DNA of 49,313 nucleotides. It comes from Phlegmacium glaucopus. Taxonomy: Eukaryota > Basidiomycota > Agaricomycetes > Agaricales > Cortinariaceae. Location of the stretch: positions 129,483 to 178,795 of the forward strand of contig MU130220.1 of assembly GCA_015039465.1 (NCBI GenBank), written 5' to 3'. This document shows positions 10,926 to 22,890 of this stretch, in pieces. Both the position numbers and the translations under genes were made by a program. The notes beneath the pieces are model-generated. The model saw only the letters and a program-made list of their open reading frames with translations. It searched no databases and was not told where the DNA came from. How positions within the stretch are numbered: position 1 is the first letter of the stretch; each line of letters opens with the position of its first letter.

Positions 10926-12943
10926 CTAGCGGCCTGCCCAATCGTCCAGTATGTTTTTAAGCCCTAGAAGCTCCCCAGAGAAAAAACTGTTCTTCCCAAC
11001 AAGTAACCTTCCTTGGAATGGAAGGCCCGAGAGGGCAATCTCTCCCGCTTTACGACCTGGTGTATGCAGGGGAAGTCCATCAACTGCGACAGTTACAGCT
11101 GCGGTTCCTAATATTCCAGCAACAGCCCCCCCGGATCCAAATATAACCTATCAAAGCGGAATAGCTCGTCACTATAACTGCAAGGAACCGAGGAATATAA
11201 CAACATACCTTGCCAACGAAACTGCTAAACTCCCCCTCCCTTCCTGGCAGCACCTCGAGAGGAACGTCCACTACTTTAGCTGAAACGGCATATGCTAAAC
11301 CCTCCTCTTCCTCTAACTCAATCGGTTCGCTCACTGAAGGTAGCCAATCTTTCGGACGAATATGACCAAAAGCCCTTTCAGGTAGAGGGTCTGGGAGAGG
11401 CATCTCAGGAGGAAGATCGTCCATATCGTCATCACCCCACTTCCCCTGGTTGTTATAGGAAGGAGGTACTTCTCCGTCAAAGATGATCACATCTGGTAAG
11501 ACTTTGAACACCTCCATTCCGACTGTGAACCCTTTCGGAAGCACGATATGGGCGTGGACGACCCCACTGGCAAGAAAAGCGCTGTTGGATGGTCTGATCG
11601 ACATATCCTTGATGGTTACATTCCGAAGAAGACGCGGGCGTGGGTTCGGTGCTGGAAACTTAGCCTCAACAGAGAGGTTGGGGAAGAGATGGGTGGAAAC
11701 GATGACGGTATTGTCCTCGCTTGAGAGATAGCGAGTTACGAATTGGGAAAGGGTAGGAAATGAAGATGAAGGGATGGGCAGGATACCGCCGGCGATGAAC
11801 AGGGTTATATTGGGATGCGTGAGACCAAATGGAGATGTGGACACGGACGCGACTGAGATGGGAGTATTATCGCGTTTGTCTGGGATTGAGATCGTGAATG
11901 GCAGCGAAGGAACTGTCAGGTTGAAGGAAGGCGGCGCAGGGTTTACGACGGACGCGGTCGCCTGTAACGCCAGCGTATTGGAATTTGAAAAGACGTCGAA
12001 AGACTTGAGGGTTATGAGGTCAGAGGCAGAAGGAAAGGGCACGTTGTGCCCTGGATGAGGAAAACCCGAGAACATCGGTACTTCAAGAAAGTGAATATTG
12101 GATAGTAGAAAAGACAGAAAACGACATACATTTCATATGTATCGAAGTCCATATGTTGGTTAATTTACCGTAGAACACACTTCGCCATGAATCCAAATTT
12201 AGAGAACCACCACGGATACTTGCTTGCCCCACATTTGCAGACACAGCCAACGATCCATGGAGCCAAGAGTATTTCAAGAATTCAAAAAGCAGAGTGGTGT
12301 TAGTCGTTAGTTTGAAGTGGATGGGCATGGAGATGTGGGTAAGCCAAGATGTATCCCGGGGAGGATCCACAGTCAAAGGTAGCTCTATAGGCGGGATATC
12401 AACGGTCAAGAGGATACTGTGGGGGTCGTGCTCTGGTAGAACTGTAATAGTGCTCAAATGCACTGATACCCGCTCCAACCGCCGGACGCCCCACCTCCCA
12501 ATGCTCTTCCACAGATCTTTAAATAGATCATCTTCCGGGTCACTTCCAATACCGATAGCAGACCCAGCATCCAGTCCCATTTGTCCCCTGACGTTCAGCC
12601 ATATACCCCCGTCATTTGTGATGTTTAAGATATCCACACGGTTGGGTCCTACAAAGACGAAGTCGTGGTTTATGATATGCTCCGGCGTTAAGTGTGAGGC
12701 CTTAGATGCATATGACCAGGCAAATAAGGCCACTATCACAAATAACATTATGCATACCGATAGAGAGACCAGGAAAACAGTTGTCAGTTTCGATCGCAGT
12801 CGTCGGTGTGAAGTGGAAGGTAATATGGTGTGGAAATCCTCTATGGCTCGCGAAGACGACCCTAGGAGAGGCGACCGTTCGGTAGGTTCCTGTTCTCTCC
12901 GTTTACCTTTGTCAATATGGCATGATGAATCTTCGATGCTCAT
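10926..12943 (-). CDS. DUF3712-type single-pass membrane protein, three exons
   Basis: Exons 12943-12169, 12080-11209 and 11147-10926 sum to 1,869 nt (622 aa) with matching phases. The N-terminus is cytosolic-looking, with an ExxxLL motif (ERSPLL, about residues 22-27) of the kind that sorts proteins to the vacuole through AP-3. A strong transmembrane segment follows at about residues 53-77 (VFLVSLSVCIMLFVIVALFA). The rest is a long beta-rich lumenal part with repeated LTVDIPPIELPL-like strands and several N-glycosylation sequons (NIT, NTT), as in fungal DUF3712 proteins. The C-terminus (GSGGAVAGILGTAAVTVAVD) is a conserved hydrophobic, Gly/Ala-rich stretch. Some yeast proteins of this plan are vacuolar; that link is from memory. 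Biochemical function is unknown. Confidence 0.82.
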
Positions 12944-13975
12944 CGTCGGTAAAGGTAGGTTGATGGCAAACTCGAACTGGTGTATATAGGATTATTTGAT
13001 ATAAACTCTGTTGCCAAACAAGACTGACAGTCACTAAGTTGGCAGTGTCAGCCTTGTGTCAACTGGCACAACGGCCTTCACAATACCAAGGATTGAATCT
13101 GCAGCTCACAAATTATGATCCATAAACTAAAGAAACTGCGAATTTCCAGACGATTTCTGTTGTTCAACAGTTTGAAAATCTTGTTCTTCTAGTTGGACTT
13201 GGTTTCGGTTACAGTGTCATGCTCCTGAAGAAAAACGAATACACGCTTCTTAGCCTAAAATTCGATGAAATTCTGACTTTCATGAACACAAAGTTACTTG
13301 ACTGTTACATTGTACGTTTTTTCATGCTTATTTGCAAGTCCGTCTATTCAGATAATAGATTCCAATGAACGTCTAAATCGGACCTGAATAGTTGGAAGCA
13401 TTCGCTTTTGGGCAACGTTTGGCTGCTAGTCTTCACAGCTCTTGCTCCGAGGTGCATGTAAATGGTGGGACCACCGTGACTTTGTGTAGGCTATATTTAG
13501 GTACGTCCACGGGACACCTTGAATGCGGCCTCCAGTACTGGTGTACCTGACCAAGGGAAACGCAGCGTTGATAACTATATACAGACGCCTCTAAGACCCG
13601 AACTTGAAGACGTCCACACTGTCTTAGTTCCCCACGGTATAGTAACTACTTTTATACTTGATGAGAAACTCTCAACAGTGGTTCCCTTACCTTTGGTAGC
13701 TAGCGTCCTTCGTTGAGTGGACACTGGACGTACTTCACTTGGATCCTCAGCGGTGCCGACCATGATCCTGATGCATTACCTGATCTCAAAATGGCCGTTG
13801 ATATACCCAGATTTACCTTCTCACCACAAACCACAGAACTTATAATCTCGGGATTTTGGCTTTATTACTTGCCCGGAAACTGACCTCATCTTACTTGCCA
13901 ACTTTCTCAAATTGTTCAGCCAACATTCACATTTTACAGAATCTAAAACGCTGAACACTATGGGAAAAAAAGAAT
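12944..13975. other. Intergenic, no gene recognised
   Basis: The left end should contain the promoter of the DUF3712-type gene. Short open frames around 13519-14027 on both strands have no recognisable domain. The right end borders the truncated 7-TM copy. Confidence 0.5.
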
Positions 13976-14303
13976 TTGTCAAACAAACCAATGTTCCTCG
14001 GTGAAGAAGCTGCGATGGCGTACACAAGTGCCGCTGCCATTCTTGTTGAATTTTCTGCGTTCTACAGTGCTGCTGGGACCATGTACTTGATACCCTATGC
14101 TATGCAACTTGATTTGTGCATCTTGTTCGGGCAGCTCTGGACAAAAATGGGCGTAGGTCTTCTATCAATATTCTGGTACCAGCGTTAAGCTTCATTATTT
14201 TCCAGTTGTTAACGGCAGAGCTTGGATGGATAGCGTCGCTGTAACAACGAGAACACCAATGGAATTTGCTACACTCTCTTGGTACTGTCCTTGACGATGA
14301 ACC
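13976..14303 (+). pseudogene. Truncated copy of the 7-TM gene at 15543-16668
   Basis: Matches the end of exon 4 of the downstream gene (LGEEAA...YTSAAAILVE, YLIPYAMQLDL, FGQLWTKMG), then its intron 4 (GTAGGTCTTC...TTTTCCAG) and part of exon 5 (NGRAW, EFATLS). About 30 nt are missing at the start of exon 5, and everything 5' of TM5/6 is absent. Similarity to the DNA downstream of the intact gene continues to about 14490, so a larger segment was duplicated. Confidence 0.78.
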
Positions 14304-14557
14304 AGGATTGTCAAATATCTTATATTCAGAATTTCGATTCATCAAAGAAATCTCTAAATATAACATGAACCGACGGCACGTCAACCCTTCTCGGAACCAT
14401 ACTTCTAACAAGGACTTACCAGCTTATGTTAGAGTTAAACAGCATCGTTGCGTACTCGATCGGCTGAGCAGCATGCCATTGTGGATTTGGAGATTAATTA
14501 CAAGGCTTTTCGTAGTTTAGTCACCCACCATCGAATCCTCTGTGGCTTAAAAATAAT

Positions 14558-14707
14558 ATGTATCGCCTAGGCAAGAAACGTAACAGGGATACCGATGATG
14601 AGAAAAGTGATCAAGAAAGTGAAGACGGCTCGCAAGGGAAAGTTTCACGCAAAAAAAAAGGCAAACGCGGGTCCGATCGACACGACGTCCGAGACATCGT
14701 AGCATGA
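14558..14707 (+). CDS. Short basic/acidic ORF, doubtful
   Basis: A 49-codon frame starting MYRLGKKRNRDTDDEK and ending in a KKKGKRG-rich tail. Composition resembles a nuclear-type disordered segment, but length, lack of homologs I recognise and no clear splice context make this weak. It could be an exon of a lost transposase or simply chance. Confidence 0.2.
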   Translation: MYRLGKKRNRDTDDEKSDQESEDGSQGKVSRKKKGKRGSDRHDVRDIVA

Positions 14708-15542
14708 TCGAATCCAAGGACACAGACGAGTATGTAAGGATGGACACAAATAAGCAAGCAAATGCAGTCCAGAAACTTTTCGGAAGGGGTAGGGGCTGGG
14801 CTACTTACGTGCATTTGTATTATTAGAACGTATCGCGACACACTTCTCCTGCCTGCTGAATCAGTGAGTACCATCAATGAGTACCATAATGGAGTGACTT
14901 TGACTGATAAGTTATAACATCCTAATTATAGGTTGCTATCAGGTTGCTTTTTAGGTTGGCGATCATGATCAGTGAGCAAATGATGCCCTCAGCTCCCGGT
15001 TGAAGCTTCAAAGCTAACTCCAACCTCCAAGTGTACATATATTCTCATATATTGCAAACGGAATTTAACTGATTTAAGTGAAACATGATGAACCACTCTA
15101 ATCATATACTCACTGCTTTTGGCAAGTTTCAGTAATTTCCCACGTATGCTCCTGCAAAGACTCATGCACAGAACATTTTCGAACACGATGTGGATCTTGT
15201 AAGTAGGTCAGGTAGGTGGAAAGGGCTGGTACACGAATCAAGAAAAAATAGACCATATGACAAAAAAAAAACATCGGAACTCGGAAAACATACCATATCT
15301 GGCAGATGTCAGCCAGATCCATGTGAGTGTTGGTCTCTTTTCCACATTCTGCCATCCTTTGGACAGATGTCGACTGTTGAACGTTGCGCATTGATTGATG
15401 TTTGAGTACTTGAATCAATGTCACTGTCAGCTTCCCTTTTCCACATACTTAAAGAAAGGCATCCTACATACATTGGTGCTCTCTTATAGGTCACAGTAAC
15501 CGACGACCTCCCACAACTCTCCTCGAATCTTGTTGATACAAA
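14708..15542. other. Intergenic, no gene recognised
   Basis: Several short overlapping open frames on the minus strand with no family resemblance. The right end is upstream of the 7-TM gene; no clean TATA box like that of the minus-strand array was seen. Confidence 0.45.
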
Positions 15543-16668
15543 ATGTCGCCAAAGACATCTGCCTTTGAGCATTCATTTTACATTGGCAATTATCTGGGTG
15601 CGATTTTATATGGTAGCTATTTTCGTTATACCACTCCAATGGTAAGAGAACGCTGATGTTTGCCTTCTGGACAGGATTTGAGTTGACCCTCTATTCCCTG
15701 ATTTTGCGGGGCCTTTTTCGGAGAGGAAACAAAAACTCTCCCAGAAGTAGACGATTCTGCACTATCTATAGTACAGTGATAGTTCTACTGTCTACTATCA
15801 ATGTTTCCTGCAACGCAGTCTGGGGGGAAGAGATGTGGATCACACATCGTGAAGATCCTGGTGGTGTTCAGAACTACATCAAGACTCAAATTTCGGTATG
15901 GTACGAAACTTTGGCTTCTTCTGCGATCATAGCCTGTGTTTTCATGGGTGACGCTCTCTTGGTATACCGACGTCTTTTCATATTATTTCCTAATCGTTGA
16001 CCATGATATAGTTGTATCGTCTTTTCGTTGTTTACAGCAATAGGGTTGCAGTCATTGCAGTTCCTCTGGTGGCCTATATTACCGCATTCGGTAAGTATCA
16101 TTGAACCCCGCTACTACTCATTTACACTTCATTGAAATATGGGTCCAGCATTAGCGATTGTGCAGGTCGTTATATCGGGCGAAGCCAATGGAAATTTCTT
16201 TGGGTTTGATGTGGTCAAAATCGCCGCTCCATACTACGCCATCACAATATCCATAAATATCGTCCTAACCATTCTCATCTGCATTCGTCTAATCCGAGTG
16301 TCGAAGTACATCTCAAATATTCTCGGTGAAGAAGCTGCGAAGGTGTATACAAGTGCCGCTGCCATTCTTGTTGAATCTGCTGCGTTCTACAGCGCCGCTG
16401 GGATCATGTACTTGATACCCTATGCTATGCAACTTGATTTGAGCCTCTTGTTCGGGCAGCTCTGGACAAAAATGAGCGTAGGTCTTCCTTAGAAATTCCC
16501 ACAATCAGCATGATATCAACGTTAAGCTTCATTATTTTCCAGGTCATCTCCCCGTTATTGATCATCCTCCGGGTTGTTAATGGCAGAGCTTGGAGGGATG
16601 GTGTCACCGTAACACCAATAGAATTTGCCACAGCTTCTATTGGTGTTACGTCCTCAACGATGAACTAA
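15543..16668 (+). CDS. Seven-transmembrane protein, five exons
   Basis: Exons 15543-15612, 15675-15961, 16012-16090, 16149-16477, 16543-16668 sum to 891 nt (296 aa) with all phases agreeing. The protein begins MSPKTSAFEHSFYIGNYLGA and has about seven hydrophobic segments, including VIVLLSTINVSCNAVW, AVIAVPLVAYITAF, YYAITISINIVLTILICIRL and AAAILVESAAFYSAAGIMYL. A basic VSKYISN loop sits before TM6. It matches the general plan of uncharacterised agaricomycete 7-TM families (DUF6533/6534-like; exact family not assigned). It is a distant relative of the minus-strand array at 26.7-48 kb: same order of segments and the same conserved V-E-S motif in TM6, but a different sequence. GPCR-like topology is inferred; no ligand or G-protein evidence. 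Confidence 0.85.
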
Positions 16669-17479
16669 GACACCTATATTCGTTTAAAGGCTTGCGATCC
16701 ATCGAGGAATTCTTCAAAAATATTGTGAAATGATGCCCTGCTGACAGCACTGCGACCTAGCTGACATTGCTCGTCAACGGTTTTCTTCTGACAAGACCTT
16801 GCCGGCTTAGGTTATAGTTGGACAGGTCTGGAGACTATGCATTATTTCATACTCGATCAATTGCGCAGCATGCCATGGTACTGCCATGACAGCAGAGGGG
16901 CGATAGATGGTTATTAAAAGGTCCAGAGACATAAATTGCGCAACTATTTCAGGAAGTCTCCTTCACCAAGGAAACTCTCCACCAGCAAAGTGTTTCACAT
17001 CGCCTAAATCCACCTGGAACACATTTAGTTTCTTCCCAGAAGCCACTGGCATGAGAATCGACATTACTAGACATGGCACCGCAACAAGCCATGACACCCA
17101 ATCGCTCATTCAAGTTCTAATAATCCCCAAGGATGCATGAGTAGTAAAATCCGAGAGTGAAACGGCTGATAGTTGATTTCGAATGGGATGCAATTAATCC
17201 CTTGTATGTTGCCGAACTTGAAGTGAACTTTCTTTTGAACCATCGAGTAGGTAAATCCTTTTTCCGATCCATGTTCGCTAGCCACCTTCTCTGTGAAGGA
17301 CAATTTGTTGAAGGAAGTTTTTTTCCAAAGTAAATATTTTGTATTATATGTGACATGGCTTTTAAAGCTCCCAAAGTTGACAAACATCATCCCGGGAGCT
17401 GTATCAAATTTTAATCTGTGTAGTTTGATGAACTTCTCTCCATGGTCATCTAAGTGATAGTCAATAATTTTCTTCTAGT
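16669..17479. other. Intergenic; one unrecognised minus-strand ORF
   Basis: Contains the 3' flank of the 7-TM gene, similar to 14300-14490. A minus-strand open frame at 17106-17390 (94 codons, with GMMFVNFGSFKSHVTYNTK-like text extending upstream in frame) has a plausible protein composition but no family I recognise. It lies just downstream of the F-box gene. Confidence 0.4.
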
Positions 17480-19082
17480 TTATCGGGTATAAATGGGAGG
17501 TAAAACAGTGCTAGAAAGAGCGCTGTCAGGGCTCTGATGTGGTAGAAAATCAAAAACTACTATTCTTTGGGGACGGTGCATATCGAAATATGCAAACCGA
17601 CCAGATGCTGGGCAAACAGAAAGGGTGCGTCCACGATTCAGAGGGAGAAATACCCTGACTCTAGATGGGTTGGGACGAGATATCGACGCGGTATATACTC
17701 CACAATAATCCAAGGCATCCCAGCAAGAAACCAGGGTATCCTCACAAACCACGGATTGAAAGGGAATGTAGACGTCCATGGATCGAAAGGGTATGTAGAC
17801 GTTAGGAGCTATCAGGTGGGTGTATATGAGATGGAGAGTAGCATCGATCAAGTCGGGTTCGATGATGATTTTGAAAAATTGAACTTGCGAACCCCCTTCA
17901 TATACTTTGTCGAAATAAAGAGCTTGCGAGGAGCCAATATACCAGCTAGACATTGTTCTCCATTTGAAAGTGACCGCAGGACCATGCGGAAGTGGAAGAG
18001 TGAAGAGTGGTAGGAACTGAGGACAATTTTGGTCATGAAAATTGGGGGTCTGAGGCGACAGAGGTGGAATGGCCCAGATCAATATTGCTTCCTCATATAA
18101 AACAACGATGGCTGTCTGTGTAGCGAGCACCTATTTATCAATATGAGCTCTGCAACTGTTGGCCCCCAAAATGGGAACATCTATTACCTCGACGCTGCCC
18201 TCGATTTTATCCACATCGACTTGGGCCGCGAAAGTCACTGAAGCGTTCAGTCGATAGTCCCAGACCGTGAAAACGATCTCATGCCGACGGAAGTGGTACC
18301 AGATCATTTTGTCAAGTGATACACAGTACCGATTGCCAGAATAGGGGGGCTCAAAATCAAGACGAGCAATTTGGGTGAGCTGAGGGACTTCACTTTGTGG
18401 ATATATCTCATAAAAAGCGCAATGTACAAGTCTACAAAACCTATCAATCTGGGTGAAATCATAGGGTAACAGACTGAGCTTACGTGAGATGTGAAAGAAT
18501 TACCAGGCCCATGCCGTCAGGGGTGGCATGAACGTCACCAGATTTGAGGTTGGCTTCAACTTCAAGAGAAGCAATTAACTTGCAACCTGCACTTGACGTG
18601 TATCCTAAATCCCAAACCCCAAGGCCCTTCGACGAAGAAATCACCATATATCGGCCGCCAGGCACCAGGTTAATGGTAGCATCGTTCCCTAGATTGGTTG
18701 GAAATGGATTGTCAATAATCCTAGTCATTGTGGGGGATAGTATTGCTCTCGATTTTCGGGTTGACAATGAGGTGGATAGCTCAATCCACCTCCGCGGTGC
18801 CATCGCAGCTTGTTCCAGTTCCGCGTCGCTCATATCGAGCATAGGGAAACTCAGCAAAAATAATGTGTTTTCTAAGCATACTCGACGAAGAGCATCAATC
18901 CAGACTGTTCTTTGCCTTGTAACAAGTTGCAGAGTTTTGCATGTCTTATGTTCTTCATTGAGTAATTCACCACATATAAAAAGGAATTGAGGACATACAT
19001 TACGCAATATAAGGATATCGGAAGGATGGAGAAAGCTGCAGATTACGATTTGCAGATCCAGCGCAATGTCCACAAGCGCCAT
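17480..19082 (-). CDS. F-box protein with beta-rich C-terminal region, four exons
   Basis: Exons 19082-18999, 18944-18484, 18440-18188 and 18130-17480 sum to 1,449 nt (482 aa) with consistent phases. The first 45 residues form an F-box (ALDLQIVICSFLHPSDILIL...TCKTLQL), expected to bind Skp1 in an SCF ubiquitin ligase. The next part (TVWIDALRRVCLEN, MLDMSDAELEQAAMAPRRWI) is characteristic of agaricomycete F-box proteins. The C-terminal half holds several blade-like stretches (GLGVWDLG, IVFTVWDY, AIVVLYEEAILIWAIPPL) consistent with a degenerate propeller for substrate binding. The 43-nt intron 2 is the shortest; its acceptor (GATTGATAG) was chosen because it alone keeps the conserved frame. The substrate is unknown. 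Confidence 0.83.
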
Positions 19083-19414
19083 CGTATCTAGAATACAGAG
19101 GTTTAAACGTTTACCGCTCAGGCTAGGTTTAGGGTTGCCTATAAAAGTCCTAGTCTGCTCGTACTCGCACCCATCTATGCCTTGCCCTTTGATGATGAGA
19201 GGAAAGAAAGGAATTCACGGGAGGGTGAGTGATCAAAAGCTATGCTAGGCGATGCTTTGGTCGCCAAAGCTCTCTCATGTCGGAAAAATTGAGAAAAACG
19301 TATATGCACCGATATTGGCACATATGTCTATATTAGACAGTCAGATTTTGGGGTACTCTATCAGCCACAGAACATTTCTATAAGTGTAATAAGCTTTGTC
19401 AGCTGGACTAGTAG

Positions 19415-19716
19415 TTATCACACCATTACTCCCTGTTCACCAGTGATTAGTACTGATTCCACAAGCCAATATACAAACAAAAAAACAAATAAAAAACAAC
19501 TGAACCCCAAACGAACGCCACAAACATGCAACCAATTGTAAACTAAAACCACACACGAACCGGGAATCCACACGTACTCCACAAACTCAACAAACACAAC
19601 AAACAATAAATACAACTACAATTTGATTCCTGCACAAAGGGGATTCGAACACAAGGTACCGTAGTATTATGCAACAGATCTAGAATTAGCACTTTTTACC
19701 ACTACACTACTAAGAC
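19415..19716 (-). repeat. Possible tRNA-derived SINE
   Basis: On the minus strand it begins with a tRNA-like head (19716-19630). The head has an A-box-like TAGTGTAGTGGT and a B-box-like GTTCGAATCC spaced as in a tRNA gene, but the acceptor and T stems do not pair well. A T/G-rich tail follows to about 19415. This fits a SINE with internal Pol III promoter better than a functional tRNA. No target duplication was identified. Confidence 0.45.
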
Positions 19717-20346
19717 ATAATATAAAATATTTTCTTTAGTGAATATGTACCTATGCTCCTAAGGTATATCGACACTGGTCTCAGCCACTTAAGAGTTACT
19801 ATCATAATCTATGGCTACACTCTACGACGACTCGTTGACGAGCCCACAATAAGAAAATATAAATGTCCTTATTTGGTAAGGCCATATATGTGGGTGATAT
19901 CCCTGATATGTCATTGACATGCGGTGACATGTTGAACCGTGGAACACTTACCAGCGCTAAGCACGTGGTTACACAACCTGATAGCATGCTGATATGTTTG
20001 CCCGCAGAGACTGATGAGTTCATATTAGACCATCACCTGTCACATTCTGTCGCAATGGCTGATATGCTAATTCTGATTTTTCCGACAGTCACGTAGCCTC
20101 AGAAAACCGTGAACTGATCATGCGTTGCTTCCCACGTCCAACGTGTCTTTTAATAACTCTCATAGCTACTTTAAAAAAAGTTAACCTCAAGCAAGGGGTA
20201 CGCAGAAAATTTTTGTTAGATATTATGTTGATTTTTTCGATTAAGTACCCTATGGGCCCTCCCCCCCTCCCCTCCTTCCTAATTAGGAAGGTTCGGCAAG
20301 TTCCGACACCGTTTTCGATGACAGGTTTGTGATGACAACGCGTAAT
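19717..20346. other. Intergenic; contains a 128-bp segment repeated at a contig edge
   Basis: Positions 19959-20086 recur at 26306-26433 with one difference seen. The open frame across it has no known domain. The rest (20087-20346) is AT-rich with a CCCTCCCC tract and no gene. Confidence 0.6.
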
Positions 20347-22890
20347 CTACTCCTTTCTCCTACGCTTTCGACTGCCTACCCGCCAACCTGCGTTCTTCCT
20401 ACATTCGTCGTCGCAGAACCACCCGCCGGAAGGTTTTTCAAAGAGACCTTGACACGTTAGGTGATACTATACCCATGGTAAGTCCAGGCAGTGAAAGTAT
20501 AAAAAAGAATATCAGCTTACTGTTAAACCACAGCCAGGTGCATCGCAACAGAGAAGGTCGACCTCTTCTATGGTTGTTTCGCAGCCTTCATCAGCACACA
20601 AGTTTTCTTCCTCCACCTCTAGGACCCTTCGTTTACGGAGCCGTGACGTCAGCCCTCCCTCAGCGGGAGTCGTTATGTTCGGAAGAGTTGGCGCTGGTTG
20701 TTCAAACCCCTCAAGTGATTGGTGCGGTTCGTCTAGTGATGCCAAAGTTCGGTTCCGAACCGGCGCAAGAACCGAGAACCGAAAGAACCGAACCGTCGGT
20801 TCAGGTTCAGTTCAGTTCGGTCCAAGGATCTTGGACTATCGGTCCGGTTCTCGGTTCTCGTATTTCTGAGATTTTGAGAACCGGGTTCGAACCGGTTCGA
20901 ACCGAACTTTATGTAGTTTTTTTTTCTTAAATTTTCCTCATAGAATCGAATTTATGAATCTATAAAGTATTGTTAGGCGCCCGACCCGATTTCGGAGTTT
21001 GAAAAATCCACCTCAAACAACTCCCATCAACGCTGACAACACCAACAATACACCACGACGACACCAACAATGCCAACAACTCCCCACTGGGGGAGTTATC
21101 TTTGGTAAATTTCTTGATTCAATTAATGTACTATGACAGCACACAGGGATGACATACATGGGCACGGACGACAATGCTGAGCACAACAATGACGAGCACC
21201 GGTACTACCTTCGCCGGTATTCTTTTAGAAATTTAAATTTAAATCTAATATAATCTACTACAGACAAATGACGAACAACGAACCCCAAAAATGGACGAAC
21301 GAACATAAACAAATGACGACGAACGAATGAACCAAGGACAATCAATGAATGGACGAATGCCGAGCAGAACAACAATGAGCACCGGTAATACCTTTGCCGG
21401 TATTTCCTTTAAAATTAAAATTAAAATCTAATATAAACTACTACAGACGAACGATGAACAATGGATGCCAACAATGGATGCCAACAATGGATGCCAACAA
21501 TGGATGAACGAAGATAAACAAACGACGACGAACAAATGAATCAGGGACAACAAATGGACGAATGAAAGAGAACAGGGGATAGCATACACGAGGAGGGTGA
21601 TACATGGACGGCAACACAGGCATGGCAACAACGACGAGCACGGTACTACCTTTGCCGGTATTTCCTTTAAAATTAAATTAAAATCTAATATAAACTACTA
21701 CAGACGAACGATGAACAACGGATGCCAACAATGGATGAACGAAGATAAACAAACGACGACGAACAAATGAATCAGGGACAACGAATGGACGAATGAAAGA
21801 GAACAGGGGATAGCATACACGAGGAGGGCAATACATGGACGGCAACACAGGCACGGCAACACAGGCACGGCAACAACGGCCATATCAGGCCACTACGTTG
21901 CTGTTGCCAACACTACCAACGACAGCGGCCACCACTACCAACGACAACAGCCACCACTACCAATGACAACCATGATGAGGACCTCCACCCCCTGTTCAAC
22001 AACCCCTGTTCAACACCCCTGCCCCCGTTTTAGGCGCACACCGGTCGCTCTAGCAACCACCCCTCAACAGGGAGGGTTTTTTTGATTTTTTTATCAACTA
22101 TATACAGCTACGATTGACATACAACACGTATGATGCCCAGGAACATCCTCCATACACCCTGTTCGACAGCCCTGTCCCCATTTTAGGCGCGCACTGGTCG
22201 TTCTAGTAACCACCCCTCAACAGAGGGTTTTTATTTTTATTTTTTATTAACCATAGACAGCTACAATTGACGCACAACACATTGTTGCTTCTTCCTCACG
22301 TCTTCCTCCCTAGATGCAGCTGACCCGCTAGCTCGGTATCTCGGTCGAGCAACTGGAGACAGCAACCCCTTTGGGGTATTTAATTTTAATTTTAATTTCT
22401 AACATACTAAAGCTATGACAGATGAACAATGAACGACGACAACCGCCATTTGGACCCAGCCACCACCCGTTTAGACAACCAACCACCACCAACCATCTGT
22501 TTGGACCCACCTTTTATTTCATTTGATAGTAATAATTGTTATAATGTAATAATAAATTATATGGGCTTTTTTTTTCATCGGTTCGATGGTTCAAACCGGT
22601 TCTAGAACCGAACAGAACCGACAGAACCGGTTCTTTCGGTTCTGGTTCTGGTTCTGGTTCAGTTCAGCCAGGAATCTTTCGGTTCGGTTCTCGGTTCTCC
22701 AAAAATGGTTGAAGAACCGAACTGAACCGAACTTTGGCATCACTAGGTTCGTCGGCCTGAGGTTCGGGTTCGTCGTTCTCTTCTTCCTCTTCTTCCTCGT
22801 CCTCACTCTCCTCTTCAGTGTCCCTATCTCCTTGATGGGTTGCAGTTTGGGATGGTTCCACAGTGTCGTCACTAAGGGTACAATCGTGAG
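20347..22890 (-). pseudogene. PHD-finger protein gene interrupted by a hAT element
   Basis: On the minus strand, 22890-22746 encodes an acidic stretch (DTEEESEDEEEEEEENDEPE). It then runs into the 8-bp target duplication, and the frame resumes at 20733 on the far side of the hAT insertion. It continues through a basic patch (RLRKRR), the first part of a PHD-type zinc finger (CADEGCETTIEEVDLLCC, DAPGC), a 54-nt intron (20520-20467), and a last exon 20466-20347 with YHLTCQGL...GGWFCDDEC and a basic tail. PHD fingers usually read histone tails. The N-terminal exons beyond 22890 were not resolved, so the gene may itself be part of a larger transposon. As it stands it is disrupted. Confidence 0.72.
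20734..22745. mobile_element. Non-autonomous hAT element with perfect 8-bp TSD
   Basis: Bounded by terminal inverted repeats TAGTGATGCCAAAGTTCGG and its reverse complement, matching the hAT consensus start. About 170 bp at each end are packed with GGTTC/GAACC motifs, as expected for subterminal transposase-binding repeats. The 8 bases GGTTCGTC occur at 20726-20733 and again at 22746-22753, a perfect target-site duplication. The 2,012-bp body has no transposase. It holds AT-rich linkers, a repeated unit of about 260 bp around 21190, 21376 and 21636, and two related units around 21975 and 22130. Confidence 0.92.

Noticed and set aside
12294..12989. 231-codon plus-strand frame
   Set aside because: Antisense to the DUF3712-type gene exon 1; no domain, implausible composition.
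18544..18990. 148-codon plus-strand frame
   Set aside because: Antisense shadow of the F-box gene exon 2, which has clear family sequence and splice sites.
19630..19716. Functional tRNA gene
   Set aside because: The acceptor and T-stem do not pair and the anticodon arm is not clear; only Pol III box words remain.
21428..21883. Cys/His/Val-rich frames
   Set aside because: Low-complexity translations of repeated units inside the non-autonomous hAT element.
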